Origin: a virus | Virus record (IMG/VR): IMGVR_UViG_3300030102_005125 | Span: 16,589 to 47,806 of that record | Length of the DNA stretch: 31,218 bases | Reading direction: 5' to 3' (one strand) | Shown here: positions 1-7,740 of the stretch, piece after piece | How the letters are laid out: every line of letters starts with the position of its first letter | How positions within the stretch are numbered: the first letter of the stretch is position 1 | Translations under genes and position numbers: made by a program | The notes under the pieces: generated by a model | What the model was told of the DNA's origin: nothing | Databases searched by the model: none | The model's input: only the letters and a program-made list of their open reading frames with translations

Positions 1-2
1 TT

Positions 3-227
3 TTTGGTATCTTGCTAGGAAATAGTTTTGACGCTGGTACTCCAGCAGATTCGAGTATATCGTATGATAAACTCACAACGATCAATGGTGTGTATAGAAA
101 CGTACAGACCTTGACACAAAACTTGACCTTGGCTGCAAGTGACAACGCGCTTGTAGCTGGGCCATTTACGGTACAGTCTGGTAAAACTTTAACTGTACCA
201 TCAGGAGCAACGTTTGTCATCGTATGA
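3..227 (+). CDS. Tail fibre-like protein, 3' end only (5' truncated by window edge)
   Basis: The reading frame is open to the window edge (first full codon at 3), so the true start lies upstream; the TTG at 12 is only an internal codon. The visible 74 residues are rich in Thr, Ser, Val and Ala and end in GKTLTVPSGATFVIV. That beta-strand pattern is typical of the C-terminus of marine phage fibre or needle proteins, and it is echoed in the N-termini of the next two genes (SGDTINIPAGATI, SGDTISIPSGATL). The stop overlaps the next start as ATGA (224-227), which implies translational coupling. I infer a virion fibre or baseplate-decorating role from composition and position; no enzymatic motif is present. 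Confidence 0.6.
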   Translation, partial: FGILLGNSFDAGTPADSSISYDKLTTINGVYRNVQTLTQNLTLAASDNALVAGPFTVQSGKTLTVPSGATFVIV

Positions 228-847
228 GTAAATTAGAAACAATTACAATAGATACACCATCAGGTAGCAGTGCTTTACAAATAGGTGATGGCAATACAGC
301 TACCATTGGTTTAGGTAAATCAGGCGACACAATAAATATTCCTGCTGGAGCTACAATAGCGAATGCAGGAACCGCTACTGGTTTTGGTGTTGCAGGTAGT
401 ATATATTTTTTAGCTAGACGAGGTAACACTGGTCAATCAGTTTCAAACGATACTTTCACTACAATTCAATTTGATACAGAAATGGAAGATAGCGGCAGTG
501 TGTTTAATCCATCAACATATAAGTTTACTCCAGCAGTAGCAGGAAAGTATTTAGTATTTACTAACCTTTGTTTTTCCGTAACTGATGGAGATGATTGGCT
601 TTCTTTCACTGTTTTATTAGATAAAAATGACGCAGGTTATACAGATACAAATTTAAAAGGTAATTTTTCCTATATTAATAGTAGGTCAAGTGGAGATAGA
701 GTAGATAATATATTTGTTCAACAAATAATGGATTTAGATGCTGACGATACAGTAAGAGTTCAATGTCAAGGTGTCTGGCCAAGTTCTTCACAAGCTCAAA
801 CAGTAGGATATGGTAAATCATATTTTGGAGGATTTAGGATAGCATAA
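224..847 (+). CDS. C1q-like jelly-roll tail-fibre tip protein (paralogue 1)
   Basis: 207 aa. The N-terminal ~60 residues carry the shared fibre motif GKSGDTINIPAGATI, probably a docking or shaft segment. The C-terminal ~140 residues look like a C1q/TNF-type jelly roll: an early strand YKFTPAVAGKYLVFT matches the family's 'F..P.aGxYxf' core, a later DLDADDTVRV matches its 'L..GD.V.v' strand, and the terminal YFGGFRIA matches the family's 'F.GFxi' ending. Such domains trimerise and are used by marine phages as receptor-binding tips. The start ATG overlaps the previous stop, and the stop overlaps the next ATG (TAATG at 845-849). C1q assignment is from recognised pattern; host receptor unknown. 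Confidence 0.7.
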   Translation: MSKLETITIDTPSGSSALQIGDGNTATIGLGKSGDTINIPAGATIANAGTATGFGVAGSIYFLARRGNTGQSVSNDTFTTIQFDTEMEDSGSVFNPSTYKFTPAVAGKYLVFTNLCFSVTDGDDWLSFTVLLDKNDAGYTDTNLKGNFSYINSRSSGDRVDNIFVQQIMDLDADDTVRVQCQGVWPSSSQAQTVGYGKSYFGGFRIA

Positions 848-1425
848 TGGTATCACAAATTAAAGTAAACGAAATCATCAAGCAGTCTGGATCGTCAATC
901 ACGATTGGTGAGTCAGGTGATACGATTAGCATTCCTTCAGGTGCTACATTAAACAGTGCTGGCACAAATACATTAACTGGAATTAGTAATACTCCTGCGT
1001 GGATGGTTAGATTAACATCTTCACAAAATGTTTCTACTTCAACAAATACGGTGATTAATTTTAATAATGAGATTTTAGATAGTGCAGGAGCATATGATAC
1101 TTCAAATGGAAGATTCACAGTTCCGTCAGGTCAAGCTGGCAAATACTATGTGTATTCTCAATTAATGAGAAATAACTTTTTTAATAGCAGATATTTAGTA
1201 AAAGTTAGAGTTAATGACACACAGATGTTATCCGCAGAAGACAGAAATACCGATACAGGCGGCACAACTTTTCAAACTGTTCAAGTGGGAGGTATACTAG
1301 ATTTAAGTGTGGGTGATTATGTAAATGTTTCACTATTTCAAGACTCAGGTGATAGTTCTGGTGCTAACGGTGATTCATCTGGATCAAAATCATTATTTAT
1401 GGGTTACAAATTAATAGGAGTATAG
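847..1425 (+). CDS. C1q-like jelly-roll tail-fibre tip protein (paralogue 2)
   Basis: 192 aa, built like its upstream neighbour. The N-terminal segment SQIKVNEIIKQSGSSITIG leads into GESGDTISIPSGATL. Next is a jelly-roll-like C-terminal domain with GRFTVPSGQAGKYYVYSQL, then ILDLSVGDYVNVSLF, and the ending SLFMGYKLIGV. The N-terminal part is much closer between the paralogues than the distal part, as expected if the docking end is conserved while the receptor-binding end diversifies. It is translationally coupled on both sides: TAATG upstream, and a TAG directly followed by the next ATG, with AGGAG in the last codons serving the next gene. Inferred to be a homotrimeric receptor-binding or decorating protein. 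Confidence 0.7.
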   Translation: MVSQIKVNEIIKQSGSSITIGESGDTISIPSGATLNSAGTNTLTGISNTPAWMVRLTSSQNVSTSTNTVINFNNEILDSAGAYDTSNGRFTVPSGQAGKYYVYSQLMRNNFFNSRYLVKVRVNDTQMLSAEDRNTDTGGTTFQTVQVGGILDLSVGDYVNVSLFQDSGDSSGANGDSSGSKSLFMGYKLIGV

Positions 1426-2085
1426 ATGACAAGTGAACTAAAAGTAGATAAGATTACACCAGCGTCAGGAACCAACACACAAATTGGTGAAGCAGGTGAT
1501 ACAACTAATCTTAGTGCTGGAACAGTAACATTACCAACAACTATCATCACTGGTCAAACTGAAAAGACAACACTCGTAGATGCTGACAAGTTTTTAATTA
1601 GTGATTCTGCAGCTTCAGGTGCTTTTAAGTATGTGCAGACATCTAACTTGCCTAGTCTAGATAATACTCCATCTTTTAGAGTAAGGACTTCAAGCGTTCA
1701 AACATTTAGTAGTGGATATCAAAAAGTTCAATATGATGCTGAAGAATGGGACACAGATGGAGTTTTTGACCACACTACAAATTATAGGTTTACAGTTCCA
1801 TCAGGTAAAGCAGGAAAGTATCATATTACTATATATCATAGACAAAATGGAACATCAGCACAAGCTTTAAATTATGGTATTGTAATTTATAAAAATGGTG
1901 GTGGTTATAGATATCACAATGCAAATCCTAGTTATGGTGGTAACGTTTCAAGATACGGAACAGGCTATACCGAAACTATAGAATTGGCTGTTAATGACTA
2001 TTTAGAAGTTTATATCAATGGTGGTGGATTTGAACTTGGAGCTGGTAGCGGACTATTCATGGCTCATAGATTGGCAGGAGTATAA
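1426..2085 (+). CDS. C1q-like jelly-roll tail-fibre tip protein (paralogue 3)
   Basis: 219 aa. It begins TSELKVDKITPASGTNTQIG followed by GEAGDTTNLSAGTVTLP, a diverged copy of the N-terminal module of the two upstream genes, with a further 45-residue insertion (TEKTTLVDADKFLISDSAAS) before the jelly roll. The C1q-like core is seen in YRFTVPSGKAGKYHITIYH, then ELAVNDYLEVYINGG, and the ending SGLFMAHRLAGV. Ribosome binding is likely from the ATAGGAGT just upstream, inside the preceding gene's last codons. It is the third of three adjacent homologues, so gene duplication followed by divergence is the simplest explanation. Confidence 0.7.
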   Translation: MTSELKVDKITPASGTNTQIGEAGDTTNLSAGTVTLPTTIITGQTEKTTLVDADKFLISDSAASGAFKYVQTSNLPSLDNTPSFRVRTSSVQTFSSGYQKVQYDAEEWDTDGVFDHTTNYRFTVPSGKAGKYHITIYHRQNGTSAQALNYGIVIYKNGGGYRYHNANPSYGGNVSRYGTGYTETIELAVNDYLEVYINGGGFELGAGSGLFMAHRLAGV

Positions 2086-2089
2086 TATA

Positions 2090-2668
2090 ATGGCACTTAC
2101 TAGATTAGGACTAAATCAATCAATAAATTTAACCAGTAATGTAACTGGCACATTACCTGTTGCAAACGGTGGCACTAATTTATCTTCAGGATTTATTAAT
2201 GGTACAACAGCTGTTGGAAAAATTTTACAGGTAACTTCTACTTCAGTTTCTTCACAAGTTACTACAACAAGTGGAACTCATGCGGATATAGCCGGTTACA
2301 CTTTAAGTATAACTCCAAGTGCAGCATCATCAAAAATATTATTTCAATGCTATATTCAATATTATTTCTTTGATACTGATGCACAAAATGGATGTTCAAC
2401 AAAAATATTAAGAAATATTGCTGGTGGTACTTATTCTAATTTATCTGCTCAAAGTGCTGGTGTTTCTAATATTGCTTCTGATGTTGACGGTTCAGTAGGT
2501 GGTAATAACGCAGGTTTAGATGCGCCATGTATTACAATAATTGATAGCCCAAACACGACTTCAGTTGTAAACTATAAAATGCAAGGAGCTGCTTCTTGGG
2601 GTGGAACTGCTTATTATGGTTATGATAGTATGACGGGTTATTTAATTGCACAAGAAATAGGAGCTTAA
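2090..2668 (+). CDS. Tail-fibre tip protein, 'SSKIL...DSPNTTS' type
   Basis: 192 aa from the ATG at 2090. An in-frame start exists at 2018, but it lies deep in the preceding gene, whereas 2090 follows that gene's stop by four bases and gives the MALTRLGLNQSIN start. The N-terminal third holds the fibre motif GTLPVANGGTNLSS. The C-terminal part has ITPSAASSKILFQCYIQYYF, IIDSPNTTSVVNYKMQ and the ending MTGYLIAQEIGA. This is a widespread tip domain of marine cyanophage and pelagiphage fibres and differs from the C1q-like tips just upstream. Likely a receptor-binding or fibre-end protein; assignment is from the recognised motif order. Confidence 0.65.
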   Translation: MALTRLGLNQSINLTSNVTGTLPVANGGTNLSSGFINGTTAVGKILQVTSTSVSSQVTTTSGTHADIAGYTLSITPSAASSKILFQCYIQYYFFDTDAQNGCSTKILRNIAGGTYSNLSAQSAGVSNIASDVDGSVGGNNAGLDAPCITIIDSPNTTSVVNYKMQGAASWGGTAYYGYDSMTGYLIAQEIGA

Positions 2669-2669
2669 T

Positions 2670-2876
2670 ATGTTATTAAAATTTGACCAAGCAGTAAAAA
2701 ATTTAAAACCTAATACTGAATATATTTATGTGGGTAAAATTGAAACAGAAGAAGATTTTAATAAAGTTAAATGGGTAACTGGAGTCAACAGTGACAATGA
2801 AGCTATCACAACTTTAATTAATCCACATAGCGAATTAAGTTGGACAGCCGTCAAGGCGGAGATGGATAAGCTGTAA
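2670..2876 (+). CDS. Small conserved protein next to tail-fibre genes, possibly fibre-assembly factor
   Basis: 68 aa, starting one base after the previous stop, with GGAG in the upstream 'aggagctta'. It has no signal peptide or membrane segment. Its last residues (LSWTAVKAEMDKL) form a short amphipathic helix of a kind often seen at the end of small proteins encoded after phage fibre genes. By position it could be a fibre-assembly chaperone or a minor structural protein, but I recognise no family with certainty. The following gene begins directly at 2877, with no gap. Confidence 0.55.
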   Translation: MLLKFDQAVKNLKPNTEYIYVGKIETEEDFNKVKWVTGVNSDNEAITTLINPHSELSWTAVKAEMDKL

Positions 2877-3512
2877 ATGACCTTTGGCGCTGCATCATTC
2901 GGTGAGCGTGCCTTTTCTGAGGACGTTGATCAAAATGCCGTAGTAGCGGTAACCGGACAACAATTAACCTCTGGTTTAGGTACAGTCACAGTAACAGCTG
3001 GTGTATTAGTACAGCCAACTGGTATATCTTTTTCTGCTAACGTTGGCACTGTAACCGTTGTAACTGAAATTATAGTATCACCTACAGGTGTGGGTGCAAC
3101 AATGTCTGTTGGAGATGTTGTAGTAACAGCTGGTGTATTAGTTTTACCAACAGGTTTACAAATTACATCATCTCTTGGCACAGTGACTGTAAGCGGTTCT
3201 GCTCTTGTAGAACCTACAGGTGTTGTTTCTACTTTTGCTGTAGGAGATCCTAACGTATCAGGTTCTGCTCTAGTTGCACCAACAGGAGTGTCCTCGACAT
3301 TTGCTGTAGGAAGTGTTACATTAGAGTCAAGATATTTTCCTGCTGGTGTGCAGGCAACATTTGGTTTAGGAACAGTGACTGTAGTAGCTTCTGCTTTAGT
3401 CATACCAAATGGTGTAAGCATAACGTCAGCAGTAGGAGATCCAAAATTAACAATTTGGAACGGTGTAGACGATTCCAGCGGCAATTCATGGACTGTCGTT
3501 ACAACAGGATAA
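2877..3512 (+). CDS. Tandem-repeat beta-rich virion protein (eight ~22-residue repeats)
   Basis: 211 aa. The first 25 residues (MTFGAASFGERAFSEDVDQN...) are unique. The rest is tandem repeats with consensus TGVxxTxxVGxVTVxxxALVxP: five of 22 residues, one of 20, one of 22, and a last one that runs into the C-terminal cap WNGVDDSSGNSWTVVTTG. Regular short repeats rich in Val, Thr and Gly with no charge suggest a stacked beta fibre, such as a beta-helix or beta-prism shaft. Cap motifs of the form 'W..v....g..W..v' are common in marine phage structural genes. Placed among fibre genes, it is probably a fibre or needle shaft or a head/tail decoration protein. Start follows the previous stop directly. 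Confidence 0.65.
   Translation: MTFGAASFGERAFSEDVDQNAVVAVTGQQLTSGLGTVTVTAGVLVQPTGISFSANVGTVTVVTEIIVSPTGVGATMSVGDVVVTAGVLVLPTGLQITSSLGTVTVSGSALVEPTGVVSTFAVGDPNVSGSALVAPTGVSSTFAVGSVTLESRYFPAGVQATFGLGTVTVVASALVIPNGVSITSAVGDPKLTIWNGVDDSSGNSWTVVTTG
2952..3473 (+). repeat. In-frame tandem repeat, 66-bp unit, eight copies
   Basis: Within the gene at 2877-3512, residues 26-199 are eight units of 22 codons (the sixth is 20 codons). At DNA level the units are degenerate but keep stretches such as 'ggttctgctct(t/a)gt' and 'tttgctgtaggag', repeated in units 4 to 6. Units 4, 5 and 6 are the most alike, which suggests recent amplification there. Copy number could vary between related phages through recombination between units. 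Confidence 0.75.
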
Positions 3513-3521
3513 GGAGATAAT

Positions 3522-4337
3522 ATGGCTGATTCGACAATATTAAATTTAGACCTCCAGACCACTGGTGCAAACGCTGGTACATGGGGATCTAAAACAAACG
3601 ATAATTTAGAAAAAATAGAAAATGCAATCAAAGGATATGCAAATATTTCTATTACAGGCACATCACAAGCATTAACAGTTGCTAGTGGCGGTACAGGTGA
3701 TCAACAAAGTAGAGCTGTTCTTAATTTAACAGGCACATTGTCAGGTTCTACTGCACTAACGTGTGAAGCAAATCCTAATTGGTACATAATAAAAGATGCT
3801 ACAACAAGAGCTGGCCACGCATTAACATTTGGACCATCTGGCGGTTCTGCCGTAACACTTACATCCGGTGCAATACATTTAATTTACACTGATGGTACAT
3901 CAGCATTTCAAATACCAGAAAATTTAGCAAACATGGCATTATCAGGCACACTTACTGTTACAGGCGATGTATCGTTTGATGGTGGCGCTTTTACTTTTAA
4001 CCAATCAGGCGCAGCGGTAGATGCTAGATTTGAGGGCGACACAGATCAAAATTTAATTATAACAGATGGTAGCACAGATCGTGTTGGTATGGGTATTGCA
4101 ACACCAAATGCAAAGTTACATGCTAGACAAGCTTCTGCTTCAGGAGCACAACCAGTTTTAGAATTAGAACAATTAGATCAAGATTATGCATTTACAAATT
4201 TTGTTGGCACATCTGCAAGTGATGCATCAAAAAGTTTATCTTCTGCTACAACAACTTCAGCAAATAAAGTTGGTGCAATAAGAGTAAGAATAAACGGTAC
4301 AGAACGTTGGATAAGATTTTACGATAACGCAACATAG
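3522..4337 (+). CDS. Long tail-fibre protein
   Basis: 271 aa, with a clear AAGGAGATAAT ribosome site before the ATG. The N-terminus (STILNLDLQTTGANAGTWGS then KTNDNLEKIENAIKGY) matches the virion-attachment end of fibres common in marine phages. A middle segment SGTLTVTGDVSFDGGAFTFN resembles the repeated 'LTVTGDVTFDG' shaft strands of fibres. It is followed by DRVGMGIATPNAKLHA, the 'vGIGT..P...LhV' motif found before intramolecular chaperone or tip domains. Its C-terminus (INGTERWIRFYDNA) may be a short tip. A structural fibre role is well supported by motif order and context; which fibre it is cannot be told. Confidence 0.7.
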   Translation: MADSTILNLDLQTTGANAGTWGSKTNDNLEKIENAIKGYANISITGTSQALTVASGGTGDQQSRAVLNLTGTLSGSTALTCEANPNWYIIKDATTRAGHALTFGPSGGSAVTLTSGAIHLIYTDGTSAFQIPENLANMALSGTLTVTGDVSFDGGAFTFNQSGAAVDARFEGDTDQNLIITDGSTDRVGMGIATPNAKLHARQASASGAQPVLELEQLDQDYAFTNFVGTSASDASKSLSSATTTSANKVGAIRVRINGTERWIRFYDNAT

Positions 4338-4345
4338 GAGCTTGA

Positions 4346-6226
4346 ATGACGCTTATAAAAATTCAAGTAGCGCCAGGTATAGATAAACAAAATACTGAGT
4401 ATGGTGCAGAAGGTAGATGGATAGATTGTGATAACGTTCGTTTTAGATATGGATTGCCAGAAAAAATAGGTGGTTGGGCAAAAACAACACCAGAAGCTTT
4501 GTTAGGTGCAGCTAGAGGAATTATAAATTGGTTTTCTTTAGATGGTGATCAATATTTAATTACTGGCACTAATAAAAAATTATACGTTTATCAAAATCAA
4601 GCTTTTCATGACATTACTCCCATACGTGCAACTGGTTCATCTATAACAGATTTTACAACAACAAATGGATCTACTGCAGTAACCGTAACAGACTCTACAC
4701 ACGGTGCAATAGAAGGAGATTTTGTTACAATATCTAGTGTATCAGGCACAGCTAACGGTATTACAGCAACAAATTTACAAGGTGAATTTGAAATACAGTC
4801 TGTAACAGATACAAACAATTACGTTATTACAGCAAAAGCAGCAGCTAGTGGAACTGGTGCTAGTGGCGTTACAGGTAGTGCAGAATATCAAATAAATACT
4901 AGACCAGCATTTTCTATACAAGGATATGGATGGGGTGCAGGACCTTATGGCGGTGCTTCAGGTGGACCTGGTTGGAACAAATCACGTGCAGCTCTTGCTG
5001 CACCAAACAGTGTACAATTAGATTCAGGTAAATGGTCTTTAGATAATTGGGGTGAAGACGTGTTGGCACAACAACTTAATGGCAGTTTATACTATTGGGA
5101 TACATCAGCCAGCACATCAACAGTACAACGTGCAAATAGAACACAAGTTTCTGGTGCACCCACCTCTACCAGATTTGTTTTAGTTTCTGGTACGGATAGA
5201 CATGTCATTTGTTTTGGAACAGAAACAACGATAGGCACACCATCCACAAGAGATGACATGTTTCTTCGTTGGTCAGATCAAGAAGATCCAGCCACGTGGA
5301 CACCTACTGCAACTAATACCGCTGGTTCACAAAGACTTACAGATGGTTCAAAACTTGTGACAGCTAAACGTTCACGTGGTGCTGTGCTTGTATGGTCTGA
5401 CACTGCACTCTATCAAATGCAATTAATTGGCGCACCTTTCGTATTTGGATTTCAACAGTTAGGTTCTGCATGTGGTTGCATAGGACAACACGCAGCTGTA
5501 GAATCTAATGGTAAATCATTTTGGATGGGCAACGATTCTTTCTTTATGTTTGATGGTTCGGTACAAAAAATACCATGTAGTGTAGAAGATTTTGTATTTA
5601 ATGATATTGATGAAGCATCACAAAAAGACACGTTTGCTGGTCTTAATACAGAGTTTAATGAAGTCACATGGTTTTACTGTTCTAGTGGATCAAACGTAAT
5701 AAATAGATCAGTAACATATAATTATTTAGAAAATGTTTGGTATGTTGGTAGTCTTGCTAGATCTTCTTGGTTTGATAAAGGTGTATATGGATTTCCTCAA
5801 GCTATGGAATTTGAAAATTCTAGCACAGCATCTACAATTAGTACTATAACTGGATTAACTGCAGGAAGAAGTTTTTTATATAGTCATGAAAATGGCAACA
5901 ACGCAGATGGTATAGCGTTATCATCATCAATAACATCAGGTGATTTTGTGTTGCCACAAGCAGGTGAAAAACTTATGTCAATAAAAAGATTTATACCTGA
6001 TTTTAAAGATCAAAGTGGCAATGTAAATGTAGAATTAAATTTTAAATTATATCCGAGCTCCACGGCTACAACGAATGGACCATATACAGTATCACCTACA
6101 ACGACAAAAATAGATACACGTGCACGTGGTAGACAAGCATCTTTGAAAATAACAAGTTCTGCTATAGATACTAAATGGAGATATGGCACATATAGAGCAG
6201 ACGTACAACCAGATGGCATGAGATAA
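4346..6226 (+). CDS. Tail accessory / DNA-stabilisation protein (P22 gp10 / T7 gp12-like)
   Basis: 626 aa. Residues 4-44 contain APGIDKQNTEY, ARG/EGRWIDCDNVRFRYG and PEKIGGW, the conserved opening of the phage tail DNA-stabilisation/nozzle family (P22 gp10-like and podoviral tail tubular B-like). Later segments such as WSDQEDPATWTP and VTYNYLENVWYVG fit the beta-propeller-like repeats of this family. These proteins form the distal tail tube or nozzle of short-tailed phages and plug the DNA channel, so this is the best evidence here for a podovirus-type tail. Ribosome site TAGGAG lies before ATG 4346. The stop overlaps the next small gene (TAATG). Confidence 0.65.
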   Translation: MTLIKIQVAPGIDKQNTEYGAEGRWIDCDNVRFRYGLPEKIGGWAKTTPEALLGAARGIINWFSLDGDQYLITGTNKKLYVYQNQAFHDITPIRATGSSITDFTTTNGSTAVTVTDSTHGAIEGDFVTISSVSGTANGITATNLQGEFEIQSVTDTNNYVITAKAAASGTGASGVTGSAEYQINTRPAFSIQGYGWGAGPYGGASGGPGWNKSRAALAAPNSVQLDSGKWSLDNWGEDVLAQQLNGSLYYWDTSASTSTVQRANRTQVSGAPTSTRFVLVSGTDRHVICFGTETTIGTPSTRDDMFLRWSDQEDPATWTPTATNTAGSQRLTDGSKLVTAKRSRGAVLVWSDTALYQMQLIGAPFVFGFQQLGSACGCIGQHAAVESNGKSFWMGNDSFFMFDGSVQKIPCSVEDFVFNDIDEASQKDTFAGLNTEFNEVTWFYCSSGSNVINRSVTYNYLENVWYVGSLARSSWFDKGVYGFPQAMEFENSSTASTISTITGLTAGRSFLYSHENGNNADGIALSSSITSGDFVLPQAGEKLMSIKRFIPDFKDQSGNVNVELNFKLYPSSTATTNGPYTVSPTTTKIDTRARGRQASLKITSSAIDTKWRYGTYRADVQPDGMR

Positions 6227-6396
6227 TGGCACAAATAAATATACCAAGATTACCGCAAGCACCTGACTCATATAGTAAAAATCAAATAGATCAAATGATA
6301 CAATCACTAGATTTATTGATACAATTATTGAATAGTTCTTACACACCGGAAACACTTAGAGAAGAGGACGAGGCATTTGCCTGGTTTTTAAGTTAA
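6226..6396 (+). CDS. Small conserved protein, 56 aa
   Basis: An open frame of 56 codons that fills the whole gap between two structural genes, with TAATG overlaps at both ends (6224-6228 and 6394-6398). Its protein starts MAQINIPRLPQAPDSYSKNQ and continues with an amphipathic helix (IDQMIQSLDLLIQLLNSSYT) and an acidic stretch ending in FAWFLS. The exact end-to-end fit is the main evidence that it is translated. Function is unknown. A small helical virion or assembly protein is plausible, given that both neighbours are structural. Confidence 0.7.
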   Translation: MAQINIPRLPQAPDSYSKNQIDQMIQSLDLLIQLLNSSYTPETLREEDEAFAWFLS

Positions 6397-6701
6397 TGGC
6401 CAACACATACAAACGCGTAATATCTGCTTTGACTAGCACAGGAGACAACACAGTATATACTTGTCCTACAGCTACGACCACCATAGTAAAAACTGTAAAA
6501 GTGTTTAATGCTAGTGGTGGAGCTGCAAACGTGACCATGAAAGTAAATGCTATATCAATAGATAATGAGTCTAGTTTGGCTAATAATGGCACAAAAACCT
6601 TTGTTTCTGGGTCAGATGTATTAGAAGCAGGAGACTTACTTAAAATTAATACAAATGCACAACCAATCAATGTGTACGTAACATTTTTGGAGATATCATA
6701 A
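6396..6701 (+). CDS. Small beta-rich structural protein
   Basis: 101 aa, coupled by TAATG to the preceding small gene. The sequence is an all-beta sandwich pattern: YTCPTATTTIVKTVKVFNAS, then NVTMKVN, then KTFVSGSDVLEAGDLLKINT and the final strand INVYVTFLEIS. The order 'T-IV-xV-x-N-x(s/g)' then 'LxxGDxL' is typical of small marine phage decoration proteins or fibre-associated beta sandwiches. No catalytic residues are visible. Inferred to be a minor virion protein, possibly a head or tail decoration. Confidence 0.6.
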   Translation: MANTYKRVISALTSTGDNTVYTCPTATTTIVKTVKVFNASGGAANVTMKVNAISIDNESSLANNGTKTFVSGSDVLEAGDLLKINTNAQPINVYVTFLEIS

Positions 6702-6741
6702 TGATTGAAAACATACAAAATACTTGCTATAAGGAGAAAAT

Positions 6742-6990
6742 ATGCCTATAAAAGATGACGGAGTAGTGGAGTACGTTGAGATCAACGGCGAAAAAGTACC
6801 AAAGATCGTTGTTCCAGCAGAAATAACTATAACAAACACTGTAACAGGACAAGAATATGGTTCAGCTAAAGAAGCTGATGATGATGTTGCTAATCCTGCA
6901 ACTGACACTAAGGCAGAACACATCAGACAAGATGTCGTTATTAGTGCAGCGATTCACAAAGTATTAGAAGGTAAAGCAGGAGACGTATAG
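6742..6990 (+). CDS. Conserved small acidic protein, unknown function
   Basis: 82 aa, with a good ribosome site (AAGGAGAAAAT) before ATG 6742. The N-terminal half forms likely beta strands (GVVEYVEINGEKVPKIVVPA then EITITNTVTGQEYGS). The C-terminal half is acidic then helical (KAEHIRQDVVISAAIHKVLEG). No known catalytic motif, membrane segment or signal peptide is seen. It sits between structural genes and overlaps the GTG start of the next gene at 6990. I do not recognise a characterised family. Confidence 0.6.
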   Translation: MPIKDDGVVEYVEINGEKVPKIVVPAEITITNTVTGQEYGSAKEADDDVANPATDTKAEHIRQDVVISAAIHKVLEGKAGDV

Positions 6991-7739
6991 TGTCAATAAG
7001 AAACGTACGAAGAGTAAGAAATCAACCACGGCAACAAGATGAAGCAGCTATGCCTTTTGGTGTAATGAATAGACCTAGCATGCCTTTTGATGACAGTAAT
7101 AGAGAAAATTATATTATGCGTTCTGGTATGTTTGGTTTACCTACCATGGCTGACAGAAAAGCAAAAGATGTTGCACCATTACAAATATTTCCTGCCAATC
7201 CTAATCCAACTATCATAGTAGACTACGATGAAGGTAAAGGTGGTAGAGATTCATCTATGTTACCTAATTTCATGGCACCAATAGATCCAGTTATAGACAT
7301 AACACCTGGACCCGTGGACATGACGCCATCGCCTGTAAATCCTTTACCTGCAGATTCACTTGGTGATAGATTAAGAGATTTATTTGACACGGATCCACAA
7401 CTTGCTCCACAAGGAGAAGTATTCATGGCAGGGTTACTTGGACCAGGAAGAGGTCTTGGTGATCCAACAGGAGAAGGTGGTATAATACAAAAGCTTGGTG
7501 AATTTTTAGGTCTTACAGATCCAATAGATCCAGAGAATGAAGGTTTACCAATGGACGAGTTTCAAGAATTTGATCCAAGAGAATTACCTATGGATGAAAT
7601 AACCATGGATGATACTTACTCACTACCAAATTTATTACAAATGATTGAAGATGCCAGAGATGCTGGTAATCTAGATGAATTAGAACTATTAACAAACGAC
7701 TTGGAAATGTTATTTCCAGGTGCTACAATGACAATATAA
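6990..7739 (+). CDS. Acidic, proline-rich virion-associated protein of unknown function
   Basis: 249 aa, with a GTG start (6990-6992) that overlaps the previous TAG. The N-terminus is basic (SIRNVRRVRNQPRQQ) with Met/Pro-rich short repeats (MPFGVMNRPSMPFDDSNREN). The middle is Pro/Asp-rich and low in complexity (DPVIDITPGPVDMTPSPVN). The C-terminal ~70 residues are strongly acidic and end in a helix with LPNLLQMIEDARDAGN. Little globular structure is predicted by eye. Placed just before the internal virion proteins, it may be a scaffold-like or ejected protein. This is inference; I recognise no family. Confidence 0.55.
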   Translation: MSIRNVRRVRNQPRQQDEAAMPFGVMNRPSMPFDDSNRENYIMRSGMFGLPTMADRKAKDVAPLQIFPANPNPTIIVDYDEGKGGRDSSMLPNFMAPIDPVIDITPGPVDMTPSPVNPLPADSLGDRLRDLFDTDPQLAPQGEVFMAGLLGPGRGLGDPTGEGGIIQKLGEFLGLTDPIDPENEGLPMDEFQEFDPRELPMDEITMDDTYSLPNLLQMIEDARDAGNLDELELLTNDLEMLFPGATMTI

Positions 7740-7740
7740 T

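Noticed and set aside
2018-2089. Upstream extension of the fibre-tip gene that starts at 2090
   Set aside because: The extension overlaps the end of the previous fibre gene; the ATG at 2090 gives the usual fibre start.
2930-3661. Long open frame on the minus strand (243 codons)
   Set aside because: It is the antisense of the tandem-repeat gene and fibre start; its own repeats mirror the plus-strand repeats. The plus-strand gene has clean neighbours and a phage-like product.
1-4337. Diversity-generating retroelement acting on the fibre tips
   Set aside because: No reverse transcriptase and no template/variable repeat pair is visible in the window.
6701-6751. 16-codon frame with TAATG overlap upstream and overlap of the next start
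   Set aside because: It could be a coupling peptide, but it runs through the ribosome site and start of the gene at 6742 in another frame and has no clear protein character. Support is too thin.
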